The notes below the pieces were generated by a model. That model was given only the letters and a program-made list of their open reading frames with translations. It was not told the DNA's origin and ran no database searches. Source: Turritopsis dohrnii (lineage: Eukaryota > Cnidaria > Hydrozoa > Anthoathecata > Oceaniidae). Taken from it: DNA of 64,000 nucleotides. The stretch lies in contig BQMF02000015.1 in assembly GCA_027922465.2 (NCBI GenBank), positions 1,550,001-1,614,000 of the forward strand, in the 5' to 3' direction. The position numbers and the translations under genes were made by a program. The first letter of the stretch is position 1; every line of letters begins with the position of its first letter. This document shows positions 54,936 through 64,000 of this stretch, one piece after another.

Positions 54936-57191
54936 AGGTTCCAAGCAATGTTGTCCTGCAATTTCAGTAAGTCCAAAAGTGTGTTATCAAGTGGCTATGG
55001 AAGCGACGATCATATATAGTCTTTCTATCATAAAAGGGAAACTAATCTAAGGCTTGACAAACTAAGCTTTGATGTATCTCATCTAAATGTGTTTTAATTG
55101 GTGATGATACTTCAGTCATTGATGCGCTTGCAGATATCAAAATCCACTTCTCAGAGAAGACTTCTTTTTCCTATTGCAAGTTGCGTTGGAAACGTAGTAT
55201 CATTTTATTTGAAATTTTGCTGACGTCAACTCTATTGAACATTTTAATTATTGAAATCGATATGTCGATCGATGAATGTTGATAGCTTCATTGTTGACTT
55301 CATTGTCGATCATTTTTGATGTAGAATGATAATTTGGAAACTGGACCTAAAATAAAGGTCATTTGATTTACGATAATGCCAGATGCTTAGTGGACAAAGG
55401 TGGATGCACCTGTGAAGAATAACAAGGAGCACATCTTGAGTAAAACAATAGATTTTATATTTATTGCAGATTTCTTTTTTCATATTTTACCAAATCTTGA
55501 ATGTTAATAACATCACGAAAACGTGAATAGGTTTATTCTGAATAGTTACTGGAAACTGTCTTCAGTAAGAAGAGGTTAACATCGATTTTAGTAGCATTTC
55601 TTCCTTTCCGAATTCATTGAGCAAACCTAGGAGGATGAAAAATGCTTTGTTGACAAAGATGAAATTTTTAGCTTTTTGTAATAAGTAATGTTTTGTAATA
55701 ATTTTTTAAATATTTGTGGGTCATTGTCATCCTTAAATACTCCATAAGTAGCACGATAAGCTTGCCATACAAACAAAAATAAAACATATCCTATTCTTTT
55801 TGATGACGCCATATGGTCCGACCACGAAATCTCAATAATTGATTGATCTGGAAATAGCAAAATGCGATTGGATAAATTATTTACATTGGCCCACTAAATA
55901 ATATTACAATCTTATTTTGAAGTTGAAGACCGATGAATTAATTAAACACAGAATTTTTTCAAACATTTTGGTTTTTCGCTAACCACTCTTAATAATAAAT
56001 ACAGTTGTTTAATTAATTTTTGAAGAAAAAAAAATCTGTTTTCGTATGTTTTAATCATCGTTTTCTTCATAATAACTAATTACCAGAAATGCATTCCTAA
56101 AGGTAATCTTTTTAAAACAGATTGGTGGGATTGAAATTGAAACCGTGTCGTCGCCATTTTGTCTTTGGATTTTGTATTCCATACGGTTTATCTGCCAATT
56201 CGAGACCAGTGTCTTGGTGTACACCTTGTTATATTTGTTTGGGTTAGTGAGACAATGCTTCGTTCTTTACGCTTTCATAAGACTTTTCACTCAAAGATTT
56301 GATGGTCTCAATTTGACAGATGAACAAACTTTTCTTTCCGTCTGCTATCAGTTTTTTTGTTTGTTTGTTTGTTTGTTTTAGATAGGCTGTGATCTGATCA
56401 TTTGTTGTATTGTCATTTCAAAGTTTGTTATTTGTTCGGTTTAAATTTCATGTTTCTATAGTAATCGTGTTTGTTTATTTATCTTGACAAAGCACATGTT
56501 TTTTTGAAAATAAGGTGAAAACACCCAGTTCTGCAATAGGCGGAAAATGTACTAGCAGAAACATTTTATACAATCTTATTGGTTCGATATACTGTTTTGA
56601 CTGTGTAAGCCAAACCTAAACCAATGAGATTCTCCGTTTACTGAAAGTTGCTTTACATAAACATCAACAAAAAGGAAAAAAATCTTTACTAAAAGTTGTT
56701 ACAAGTTAGAAGGTTAATACTAATAATTTACTTTCCCACTTGTTTATTGGCTATCTACCATGTTTGTTTATTTTCGTAATGTTGATGTGTTTGATCCTTC
56801 TTTGACTTTCTTGAACTCCACTCAACGAACGTCAGGAATGTCGCGTTTATATGAATGGATTATAATCTTACGTTAAAGAAAAATATTTTTTACATAAACA
56901 TATGAAAGTAAGCAATGAAGAAATAATTGAGCGTCGTGGTTTTTGTTGTCATACAGATCAGATAAGGCAATTGTAAATTTGAGGAATGTCTTAATGAAAA
57001 TGCGCAAATGTTTTGGTTTTACAAACCTAAGAAATTTATAAAGCTCGTCTGATTATAAAAATCGAGTTATTAATACTTTTTTTAGGTATGACATTGGAAA
57101 TGTGTTTAACGATTGTATAAAGGAATGAGTTAACATACCTGGTGGTGATTGTAAATTGATTATCAATTCAATTTATGGTTCCATTTAAAAT

Positions 57192-58391
57192 ATGACTGTG
57201 TCTGTGACAGATGCTTTTCTGGTTGTGGGATTTTCCGTGGTGTTGGTTGTTGGTGTCGCTGGAAACTCTTTGGTGTGTTACATTTTTCAAAAAGAAAAAA
57301 GAGTGCGAAAAACGATGGGAAACTTCGAAACTCTCATAATGTATTTAGCAGTCATAGATTTGATTGCTAGTTTTATTAATCCGTTTGTGTTCATCTATTG
57401 GCATGCAACTGATTATAAGACATGGCATTTTGGAAAATGTCTTTGCAAGGTACTACCACCAATCAACTCAATATCCATCAACATATCGATGGGGATTATA
57501 CTGGCTATTACCATCGATCGTTGGTTAGGGATTTGCAAGCCACTTAAGTATAAAATATCCAAACACAAAATCTTGCTGACTGTTGTTGCCATTATACTTG
57601 TTTCTGGAGCATTTGAGCTACCATACATATTAACCTTGAAAGTATTCTCAAAGTCTTCGATTCAATTTACTTGTCGTAACAAGAGCTTGAATTATATGCT
57701 ACCAAATGATGCAACTTCACTTGAACTCAACCAAACATCAGATCCTTTCGTTGAATATGAAAAATGCAATTATATCATTCATCAACCAAAATCTAAATTT
57801 GAAAAGCTCAAACACAATAGCGTATTATCGATGTTTAATCTGAGTGACTGCAGTATTGCTTGCACCGACTTAGAGCCCGTATGCGCTCCAGATGTAAATG
57901 ACAAAAGTTTGGCGTATATTGAAATCATAACAATTTTACTGAGAGATTCTATATTTTTACTTGCCTTTGGAATAACCACAGTTTACATCTATACTTACGT
58001 CCAACATCACCAATTGAAAAGCAGAGGTGCATTGTGTGTTGGTGGAGGCAATGCTCATAAAGTGCTTCTATTACTCGTGTGGATGTCAGTCACCTTTAGT
58101 GTACTAGTTTTTCCTAAAGATGTCTTTTATGTCACCTTTCAAATCTTCCATTTAAAAGATTATAAAGTTCGAATGGACTCTATTGTCAAAATAAATGGCG
58201 TGCTTAAACTGTTGCAGGTATCAAATAGTGCCGCCAATGTTTTTATCTACTCTAAACTTCATACTAAATTTCGTTGTGGTTTGAAACAGTTATCGACACA
58301 GTATTTCGATCAACGTGAATCCACAAGAAACGGCTCGACACGAATACGATGTAAGGAAAATCGAAAATTAATACGCGAAACGAATGTATAG
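57192..58391 (+). CDS. Rhodopsin-class (class A) G-protein-coupled receptor, intronless
   Basis: A single-exon frame of 399 aa with seven hydrophobic segments: TM1 8-31 with GNSLV (24-28), TM2 with LAVID (D56, the 2.50 sodium-site Asp), TM3 ending DRW at 109-111 in place of DRY, TM4 127-148, TM5 about 241-270, TM6 290-314, TM7 335-354. TM7 ends NVFIY, an NPxxY variant without the Pro. TM6 lacks the CWxP motif and has VFPKD instead. Extracellular loop 2 is very long (about 150-240), with five Cys and three N-glycosylation sequons (N163, N180, N216). The N-terminus is short, as in many peptide and amine receptors. The ligand cannot be inferred. Cnidarians have many intronless receptors of this kind. 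A stop lies in frame shortly before the chosen ATG. Confidence 0.9.
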   Translation: MTVSVTDAFLVVGFSVVLVVGVAGNSLVCYIFQKEKRVRKTMGNFETLIMYLAVIDLIASFINPFVFIYWHATDYKTWHFGKCLCKVLPPINSISINISMGIILAITIDRWLGICKPLKYKISKHKILLTVVAIILVSGAFELPYILTLKVFSKSSIQFTCRNKSLNYMLPNDATSLELNQTSDPFVEYEKCNYIIHQPKSKFEKLKHNSVLSMFNLSDCSIACTDLEPVCAPDVNDKSLAYIEIITILLRDSIFLLAFGITTVYIYTYVQHHQLKSRGALCVGGGNAHKVLLLLVWMSVTFSVLVFPKDVFYVTFQIFHLKDYKVRMDSIVKINGVLKLLQVSNSAANVFIYSKLHTKFRCGLKQLSTQYFDQRESTRNGSTRIRCKENRKLIRETNV

Positions 58392-60137
58392 AAACACACA
58401 TGCAGGTCAAATGAAGCGGGTTTTTATCAGTTCACGTTTTAAGAAGAAGTAAAATTATGAACTGTGATACGTTCTCTCTCTCTCCATATATATATATATA
58501 TATATATATCTGAACCATAAACATATTTAATTTTATTGTTTTATAAACAACTGTTAGCCAAAGACTGATACTAGTTCTTTCCAAGATTCCAAGATTATAC
58601 AAGTTTCTTCCAAGAAAATACAGGTTTCGGGAATTTCTCTTTAAACACGGTGATTATAAGTGTAATAGTCAATTTATATTTTGCGCATCATTTGTCACCA
58701 CAATAATTTTTGGTGTCTTTTAAATCAACATGCGGAAGCGCGATAAGCAAAGTAGATTTAGGCTACATTTGGAAAATTGGTAGGATTCTTGCTTGGTTTG
58801 CTACGGAAGTTATAACATTCACACTTCAGCAAAAATTCCACTTAGTAATGTAAATGGTGACACTTATGGAGATATGTGCTCAGAATGAGACTTGATAAAA
58901 TAAAAAATGAGATTTCATAAAATACGTTTGATCGTCTTTGCAATGTGTTTACTGATACCAACCATTTATTTAGAAATTAAATTTCTATAATTTTAAGCTA
59001 AAATTCTTTCCACAGTATTCCAAAGAGCAAACTAGCAGTCAACAACCTAGTTACCAGTCGATACCTGGAAGAACCAACCGTATCGAATAGATGGATATCA
59101 CTAACAGGAAACATCGCCCTGCATCTTCAATTAATGTTTCAAACGAATGTTTTTCAAGTCATACATCCCTTATTTCTCCTCACACTAACTGAGCGACTCT
59201 AAGTTTTCATTAGAAAATTATACATTGTTACAACACATTTTTTTCCTATGGTATACTTCAGAGAGTTGTCTTCAAGTAAATACACACAAGGCTTCTACGA
59301 TAAGGTTCTTTTACACATACGTTATCTTTTCATTAAAATTCCCTGTATCATACATCCAATAATAAATTATAAAAGAACTCAACTAACAGTATCAAAAAGC
59401 GTCAGAATTATACATATATCAATATTTGTTGTACAACTCGTCATACGATACCAAGATGAGTTGGTAAAATAAACACAAACAATAAACAACAACAAAGTAC
59501 TATCTAGCAGGGAATAAAAACAAAGAAACACAAAAAACAAAATAAAATTGAGCATGTATGAATAACACAATGGATTTTTCAACAGGTCATCTCCATTATT
59601 TCAACATCCTTTTGGAGTTAGACAAAAGGAAAAAAAAATTAAGTTGTTTCGAAATATCAGAAAAAAATGTAAAATCCTCAAAACGAATGTCGTTAAGACG
59701 CAGAAGAAGATTCCCAGTTAAATATATGAAGGAGGGTTCAAGCGAAAATTTCCATAAAAAATATCCCCTGATTTGTAGAAAATGAGCAGTTTTCATGATT
59801 CAGCTATCTCTGTCATATATCATAAAACCATCACAATAACTAGGATGTTGGAGTCAAACGAACTTTTCAAAAATCTATTTGCCTATTAATACACCATCTT
59901 GATGAAGGTCATGGCTGTTGAAACATTTTTACTCAGTTTTTGACCATACATTCATGTCATTTGGATGACATATGACGGAGATAATTAGAATTCAAGGTTG
60001 AGTAATTAAATTTCAAAGACGACACAAAGCCTAATCGAACTTGTGGATCAAAGTGCGATGTAGTGTGTGTCATTTAGTATCTTATTATATTCTCTAGTAT
60101 TTGCAAGTTAAAAGTATCCTATGGTATTTGGTTTGTA
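58392..60137. other. Between convergent GPCR and SELENOT ends; no gene
   Basis: Holds the 3' UTRs of both genes. An (AT)n run lies at 58485-58509. A short palindrome (atgtcatttggatgacat, 59952-59969) lies in the SELENOT 3' side. A selenocysteine insertion element (SECIS) is expected on the minus strand here, but I could not place one with confidence by eye. Confidence 0.45.
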
Positions 60138-61755
60138 TTATAGCTCCACACGTGTCGATTCTTCTTCATCAAGATCTGTATCGAGCTCGTCAAACCCGTC
60201 CTTATTCGTTGGAAATGTTAAATCTTCTTCTGTATCATCGAGGCGATTACCAGCCTTCTGCGAAAAGTCATCTTGTGGTTGGGAAAACCCATGCTGCGGT
60301 GGTGTGTTTATACTATGTTGACCATTTGTAGGGAATTGGTGATTATTCGGCATTGAGACTTGCAACTGTTGGTTAATGACGTGAAACAGTTCGTCACCTT
60401 GTGGGATTCTACCAGTTTTAAGTTTAGACCAAATAGGAATTCCTTTAAAAATAAAGAAGATGAAAAAACGATTAATAAAACCTGTGATTATACAGTTATT
60501 TTTTTTGAAGATTTCATATTTTGACTTGGATGACATTTTATTGTTTAGTAACATTTATAGAATTTGGGAAAAATTTCTTTCACTAAAAAAATAACAAGAA
60601 AACCTTCGGGAAAGTTACATTAATTACAAATCCTTGTCAAAATTGAAGGCTTAATAAGTTTCTTCTAGAAGAGATCCACACAAAAGAAATAACGAAAGCA
60701 GGAGCTAACAAAGGATTTCGAAACACCATTTTTAGGAGATTTTCAGAAAAAAGAACCTCTTATTTTGAGGTCTGGTAAAACCTTTTAAATAGGATTGAAA
60801 ACAAACAGGATGGAATTGTCATTAGCTATTAATTCAGACTTCTGAATTCTCAAAATTCAAGCTTTAAAAGCATGAAATAGCAAGAGGAAAGACTGGTACT
60901 ATCAAAACATACACACCGTTAAAGTCAATCTCGAATGCACCAGTCTGTAGTAAGCCATTTTCAAAGGTATTTGATATGAAGAAAACAGCCATGCAAGCAA
61001 CAACCTATAAACAAAACAAACGTAAGTCTGGTGTGGAAGAGTTTTTCAGTCCTCGGGAGTTCATTTACTTTTTACTGATATCACACCCTGGAACGACTCT
61101 TCAACTCTGATAAAGCTAAAGGTCTTGTGAAGGAGATTAAGAGTTCTCCCCCACTCCCACACTTCATTTATGAAAAGTGAAGGGATGCTTCTACCACTCA
61201 ACAAACACCTTGGACACTAATCTTTCCCTGCAACTGAAAGTGTTTAGGTGAGATGATGGATTCATATTGTTATAGGCGCTGGCATGCCGTTGTTGCTGAA
61301 CTGCAATCTCTCTTCTGATGGAGAAAACCACTAGACCACTAGACCACCAGTCAGTTATTTTTATTCGTTGGATGTTTCTCTCACAAACGCTTACAATTTC
61401 TTTGCTGATATAGCCATATAGCCATGGATCTCACATTTTAAGAGCATATTGCTGACTTGTTAGCCCTTTAAAATGTAGAATTTCAAAATACAGGTCGAAT
61501 TCTCAAGTTACCTTATTTTCTTGTGACCATGTATATGCACTAGGTGGAACCACATTCAATTTCTGCCAAATTTGCATTTTTTCACCAAATATTATTGTTA
61601 GCAGCAGCATCCATTTGACAAGATTGATAACAGATGCAATCACTGAATTGAACTGGGGTGGTGGATAATTTGTACCATGAATGGATATTTGAGGATATCG
61701 CTGTTTAATGACATGTGCGTATTCCTCAAATACCTTCTTGTACCCTCATCCAATA
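60138..61755 (-). CDS. SELENOT: Selenoprotein T, 3' part (three exons seen, 5' exon missing)
   Basis: SELENOT is a thioredoxin-like ER membrane oxidoreductase with a CxxU active site. Exons 61755-61512, 61004-60917 and 60442-60138 join in phase to give 211 codons plus stop. The first exon starts mid-codon, then ATT GGA TGA GGG TAC. If the missing exon ends in TG the site is C-I-G-U, followed by GYKKVFEEYAHVIKQRYP. The TGA (61748-61746) falls exactly on the Sec codon of human CVSUGYRRVFEEY. Further matches: a hydrophobic anchor VKWMLLLTIIFG, ENKVVACMAVFFISNTFENG, TGAFEIDFNGIPIWSKLKTG. After the usual end the frame runs on about 63 residues, Gln/Pro-rich then Asp/Glu-rich, ending EEESTRVEL. The signal-peptide exon was not found between 61756 and 64000 and may lie outside the window. 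Confidence 0.88.
61288..61350 (-). repeat. SINE fragment with duplicated A box
   Basis: The minus strand shows GGTCTAGTGGTCTAGTGG, a doubled tRNA A-box phrase, followed by TTTTCTCCATCAGAAG and a weak B-box-like GCAGTTCAGC. It lies in the SELENOT intron 60917-61512 side. Confidence 0.4.
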
Positions 61756-61867
61756 CTAAAGTGAAAATAGATATCAAGCTTGAGAAAACAATTAACAAAG
61801 TGAATAATGCAAAAATGTTGCAGCAATGATGCTTGACAATTATTTTTGAGTAAATTTTATATTGATA

Positions 61868-62195
61868 CTAGCCGCCAAGACGTCGTATAACCGTGTTGTA
61901 GAGTTCGAAAAACTGATCAAAAAATGTATGGGATTGTTCCACTACGACCAACCGTTACAGAAATCATCGATCAAAGATTTTGATGATGTCACAAACCTAC
62001 CTCCCCAAAAAATGTGGCCCCAAGTTTTTGTCTCCCCATCGCCTTATCGCGGACCCCAAAAAATGTCAGTTATCCCTATTGCTTACTGAGATAATGTTCC
62101 CTAAACCTCATGTTTGATTTGGGATGCAATGCATTGTTTTTCGAATTGACGTCACATCTACCATTTTGCTTGACAGACAGACAGATAGAAATTTG
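61868..62195 (-). mobile_element. Helitron-like element, copy 3
   Basis: On the minus strand it ends GGCGGCTAG followed by T, and carries GGGATAACTGACATTTTTTG and GTGACATCATCAAAATCTTT as in the 63024-63508 copy. The 3' hairpin is degraded (GACGTCTTGGCGGC). Its 5' end near 62195 was not resolved. It lies about 110 bases upstream of the first visible SELENOT exon. Confidence 0.55.
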
Positions 62196-64000
62196 ATAGA
62201 AAAAGGGTCCTACAGGCACGGTTAGATGGCTCTTTCCCAATCCAAAAAACTACTAAGTTTCCCAATTGAGTCCAACAATAAATTTATGAAAAGTTAGTAA
62301 GTAAGCCTGCTGTTAAAAGGATTTGATTCTGTTTTGAAACATCGGCTTAAACTTATCACTAACAGGCATTTCCGCTTCGTTATAAAAATGCTCATCGTAG
62401 TTATTAGTCTAACAGCCTCAATTGAGAATTTCTAGCTAATGCCCTGATAAATGTGACAAATATTTTTCTAACTGTTACACTTGGTTTATACATTCCAGTA
62501 ACTATCATCAGTAAAATTTATTACCAGTTAACTCCGAAACACTTGTTATACAGGATCAATTAAATCATTTCAAAAGAACTGAGTGCACTTGGACCCTTTT
62601 TTAACAATGCCTCTGGTTTATTTCTCACATAATAATTACCCCAACCATCTGCACCTGATATTTTGTGTTGAGTTATTGCGATATTGAGTTCAAAACTGTA
62701 AACCGTGGTAAGCTCATACCTGATGATGGCCGGGTGAAGTGCATTTTCCCAGACAATTTCTAATATCTGACACTTATTTACAGTCCTGCTCAGCACAAAC
62801 AAATAATTTTCAAATGATCCTTTTATAACTTTTGTTCAGTTCAAAAAATGCTATGGAACAGTTAATTGTATTTGTCAAACTATACTTTTTGTCCTAATAA
62901 AGATGACATCACCAAAATCAAAATAGGTCCAGGGAGGTCCTTAAATAAATCCATGTTGTCCAATAAAGAATTTCCTGATTAGAACGACCTAACGAACCAT
63001 ATTCACTTCAAAACAATTTTTCATCTTATATATAATAGTGAGTGTGTGTCACACTTTTATTTTGGAGAGTGATAAATTTCGTTGAATTTTATGGTCAAAA
63101 TCTTCTTAATCATGGTCACATTTTTCGTTAGACCATGCATTTTTTTTACGATTATTACATAGTAGCAAGTGCTGTGACGTTAGTTTTTTAATCTATCACA
63201 GGAAATCATTGCATTGCATCCCCAATCGAATGCGACATATTTGGGGAAATATCTCGAGAACCAATGGGGATAACTGACGTTTTTTGGGGTTGGCGATACT
63301 GGCGATGGGGTGACGAAAGTCTTGGGCCCAAATACTTTAGGATGGTGCCGCTATGACGTCATCAAAATCTTTGGTCAGTGATATCTCTCCAACGGATGAT
63401 CGTAGCGAAACGATCCCATACACTTTTTTGATCGCTCAACGGGAAAGGCAAATTTGAGACATCCTTTTCGAAGTTAAACTCGGTAAATATTTTTACCCGG
63501 GTTACTAGTAAAAACTATAAAAACATCTCTAGTGTTGAATGTCTTGATACCTATAATTTCCCATTCTTTAAGATTGGTTGGATTACTTAAGAAAATAACT
63601 TGAAAGGGAAATAATAAGCCTGTGTTGACAATAGCATCTACTTTTAATTTTTTAATACTGCTTTTTCTTTTGCAACTTTATAAAGGAGAAGAACACGCAG
63701 GGTAAGATAAAAAGAATAATGCCAAATAAAAAGACAACAAATACCTGTTTTAATGAAACAAAAATAACCTGGGGACTAAGAATTCTTTTGTTTACTTAAA
63801 CAGTTTGTGTCAAAATAATTTGCTGATGTTTTATAACGTTTATTACTTCGATCAAAAGCAAAAAATAAACTGTTAAAACTCTGAAACTAAAGTGCGTTTT
63901 CCACATTCTTTAATTTTTTTACTTAAATTCCTATTGTGAGATATCATCTTCAAGCACAATTTCTTCGAAAACTAATGGCAACAAACATCAAAATTTCACA
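62196..64000. other. Right flank; presumed SELENOT intron or upstream region
   Basis: No exon encoding the KMxYATGPLLKFQxC-like N-terminal block of SELENOT was recognised. The minus-strand frame 62560-62802 matches no family I know. The only structured feature is the Helitron-like copy at 63024-63508. Confidence 0.4.
63024..63508 (+). mobile_element. Helitron-like element, copy 4
   Basis: Starts TCTTATATATAATAGTGAG after A and ends with ACCCGGGT, a short palindrome, then TACTAG before T. TC...CTAG ends and an A/T target fit a Helitron. The internal sequence is alignable with 32995-33326 and with the reverse of 61868-62195. Confidence 0.6.

Larger units (their letters stand above)
52452..57191. 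other. Intergenic between CFAP44 and the GPCR
   Basis: The two genes are divergently transcribed from this 4.7-kb gap. It holds the CFAP44 5' UTR and promoter at the left (not delimited), an inverted-repeat element at 52737-52984, AT-rich low complexity at 54190-54290, a GTTCGAATTA-type repeat at 54730-54935, and a TTTG run at 56350-56380. No other gene was found. Confidence 0.5.

Noticed and set aside
59740..60137. Candidate SECIS elements in the SELENOT 3' side
   Set aside because: Several ATGA motifs occur on the minus strand, but none pairs with a downstream GA core through a stem with an apical AA loop convincingly by eye.
62560..62802. Minus-strand frame as the missing SELENOT 5' exon
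   Set aside because: No signal peptide, no GPLLKFQ-like block and no TG/GT donor; it does not fit the family.

Overview
The window looks like nuclear DNA of an early-branching animal, most likely a cnidarian and perhaps a hydrozoan. It is AT-rich, its genes are split into many short exons with standard GT-AG introns, it carries an intronless rhodopsin-class receptor, and it is dense in DNA transposons, Helitron-like elements, a Penelope-like fragment and tRNA-derived SINEs. The phylum is an inference from style; no marker gene in the window settles it.

Four host genes can be read by hand. (1) A complete seven-exon Rab6-type small GTPase lies on the minus strand at 5802-9635 (210 aa). Its catalytic switch II Gln is replaced by Thr (DTAGT). 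(2) A complete 40-exon cilia and flagella gene, CFAP44 (also called WDR52), lies on the minus strand at 19846-52451. The exon phases all close and give 2061 aa: an acidic N-terminus, a WD-repeat region and a long coiled coil. (3) A single-exon class A GPCR lies on the plus strand at 57192-58391 (399 aa). (4) The 3' part of selenoprotein T lies on the minus strand at 60138-61755, with an in-frame TGA at the selenocysteine position and an unusual acidic C-terminal extension. Its first exon was not found and probably lies beyond the right edge.

Mobile DNA fills most of the rest. From the left: the N-terminus of a PIF/Harbinger-type transposase at the edge; a 3.3-kb fold-back element (583-3902) with long inverted arms, one arm carrying a nested element; a TA-flanked pogo-like element in a rab6 intron holding two antiparallel gene fragments; further TA-flanked inverted-repeat elements at 12827-13383, 37994-38215, 47488-49763 (with 48099-49580 nested inside) and 51016-51437; five Helitron-like copies; and a decayed Penelope-like element with an 18-bp minisatellite grown from its own coding sequence. 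Most of the CFAP44 intron length is made of such insertions.

The genes are not an operon or an obvious pathway cluster. Rab6 acts in Golgi traffic, CFAP44 in ciliary motility, SELENOT in ER redox and the GPCR at the plasma membrane. No CRISPR, rRNA or intact tRNA gene was seen. The best novelty candidates are the Q-to-T Rab6, the C-terminally extended SELENOT, the composite pogo/HIRAN element, and the fold-back element whose intact arm preserves the empty site of a nested transposon.
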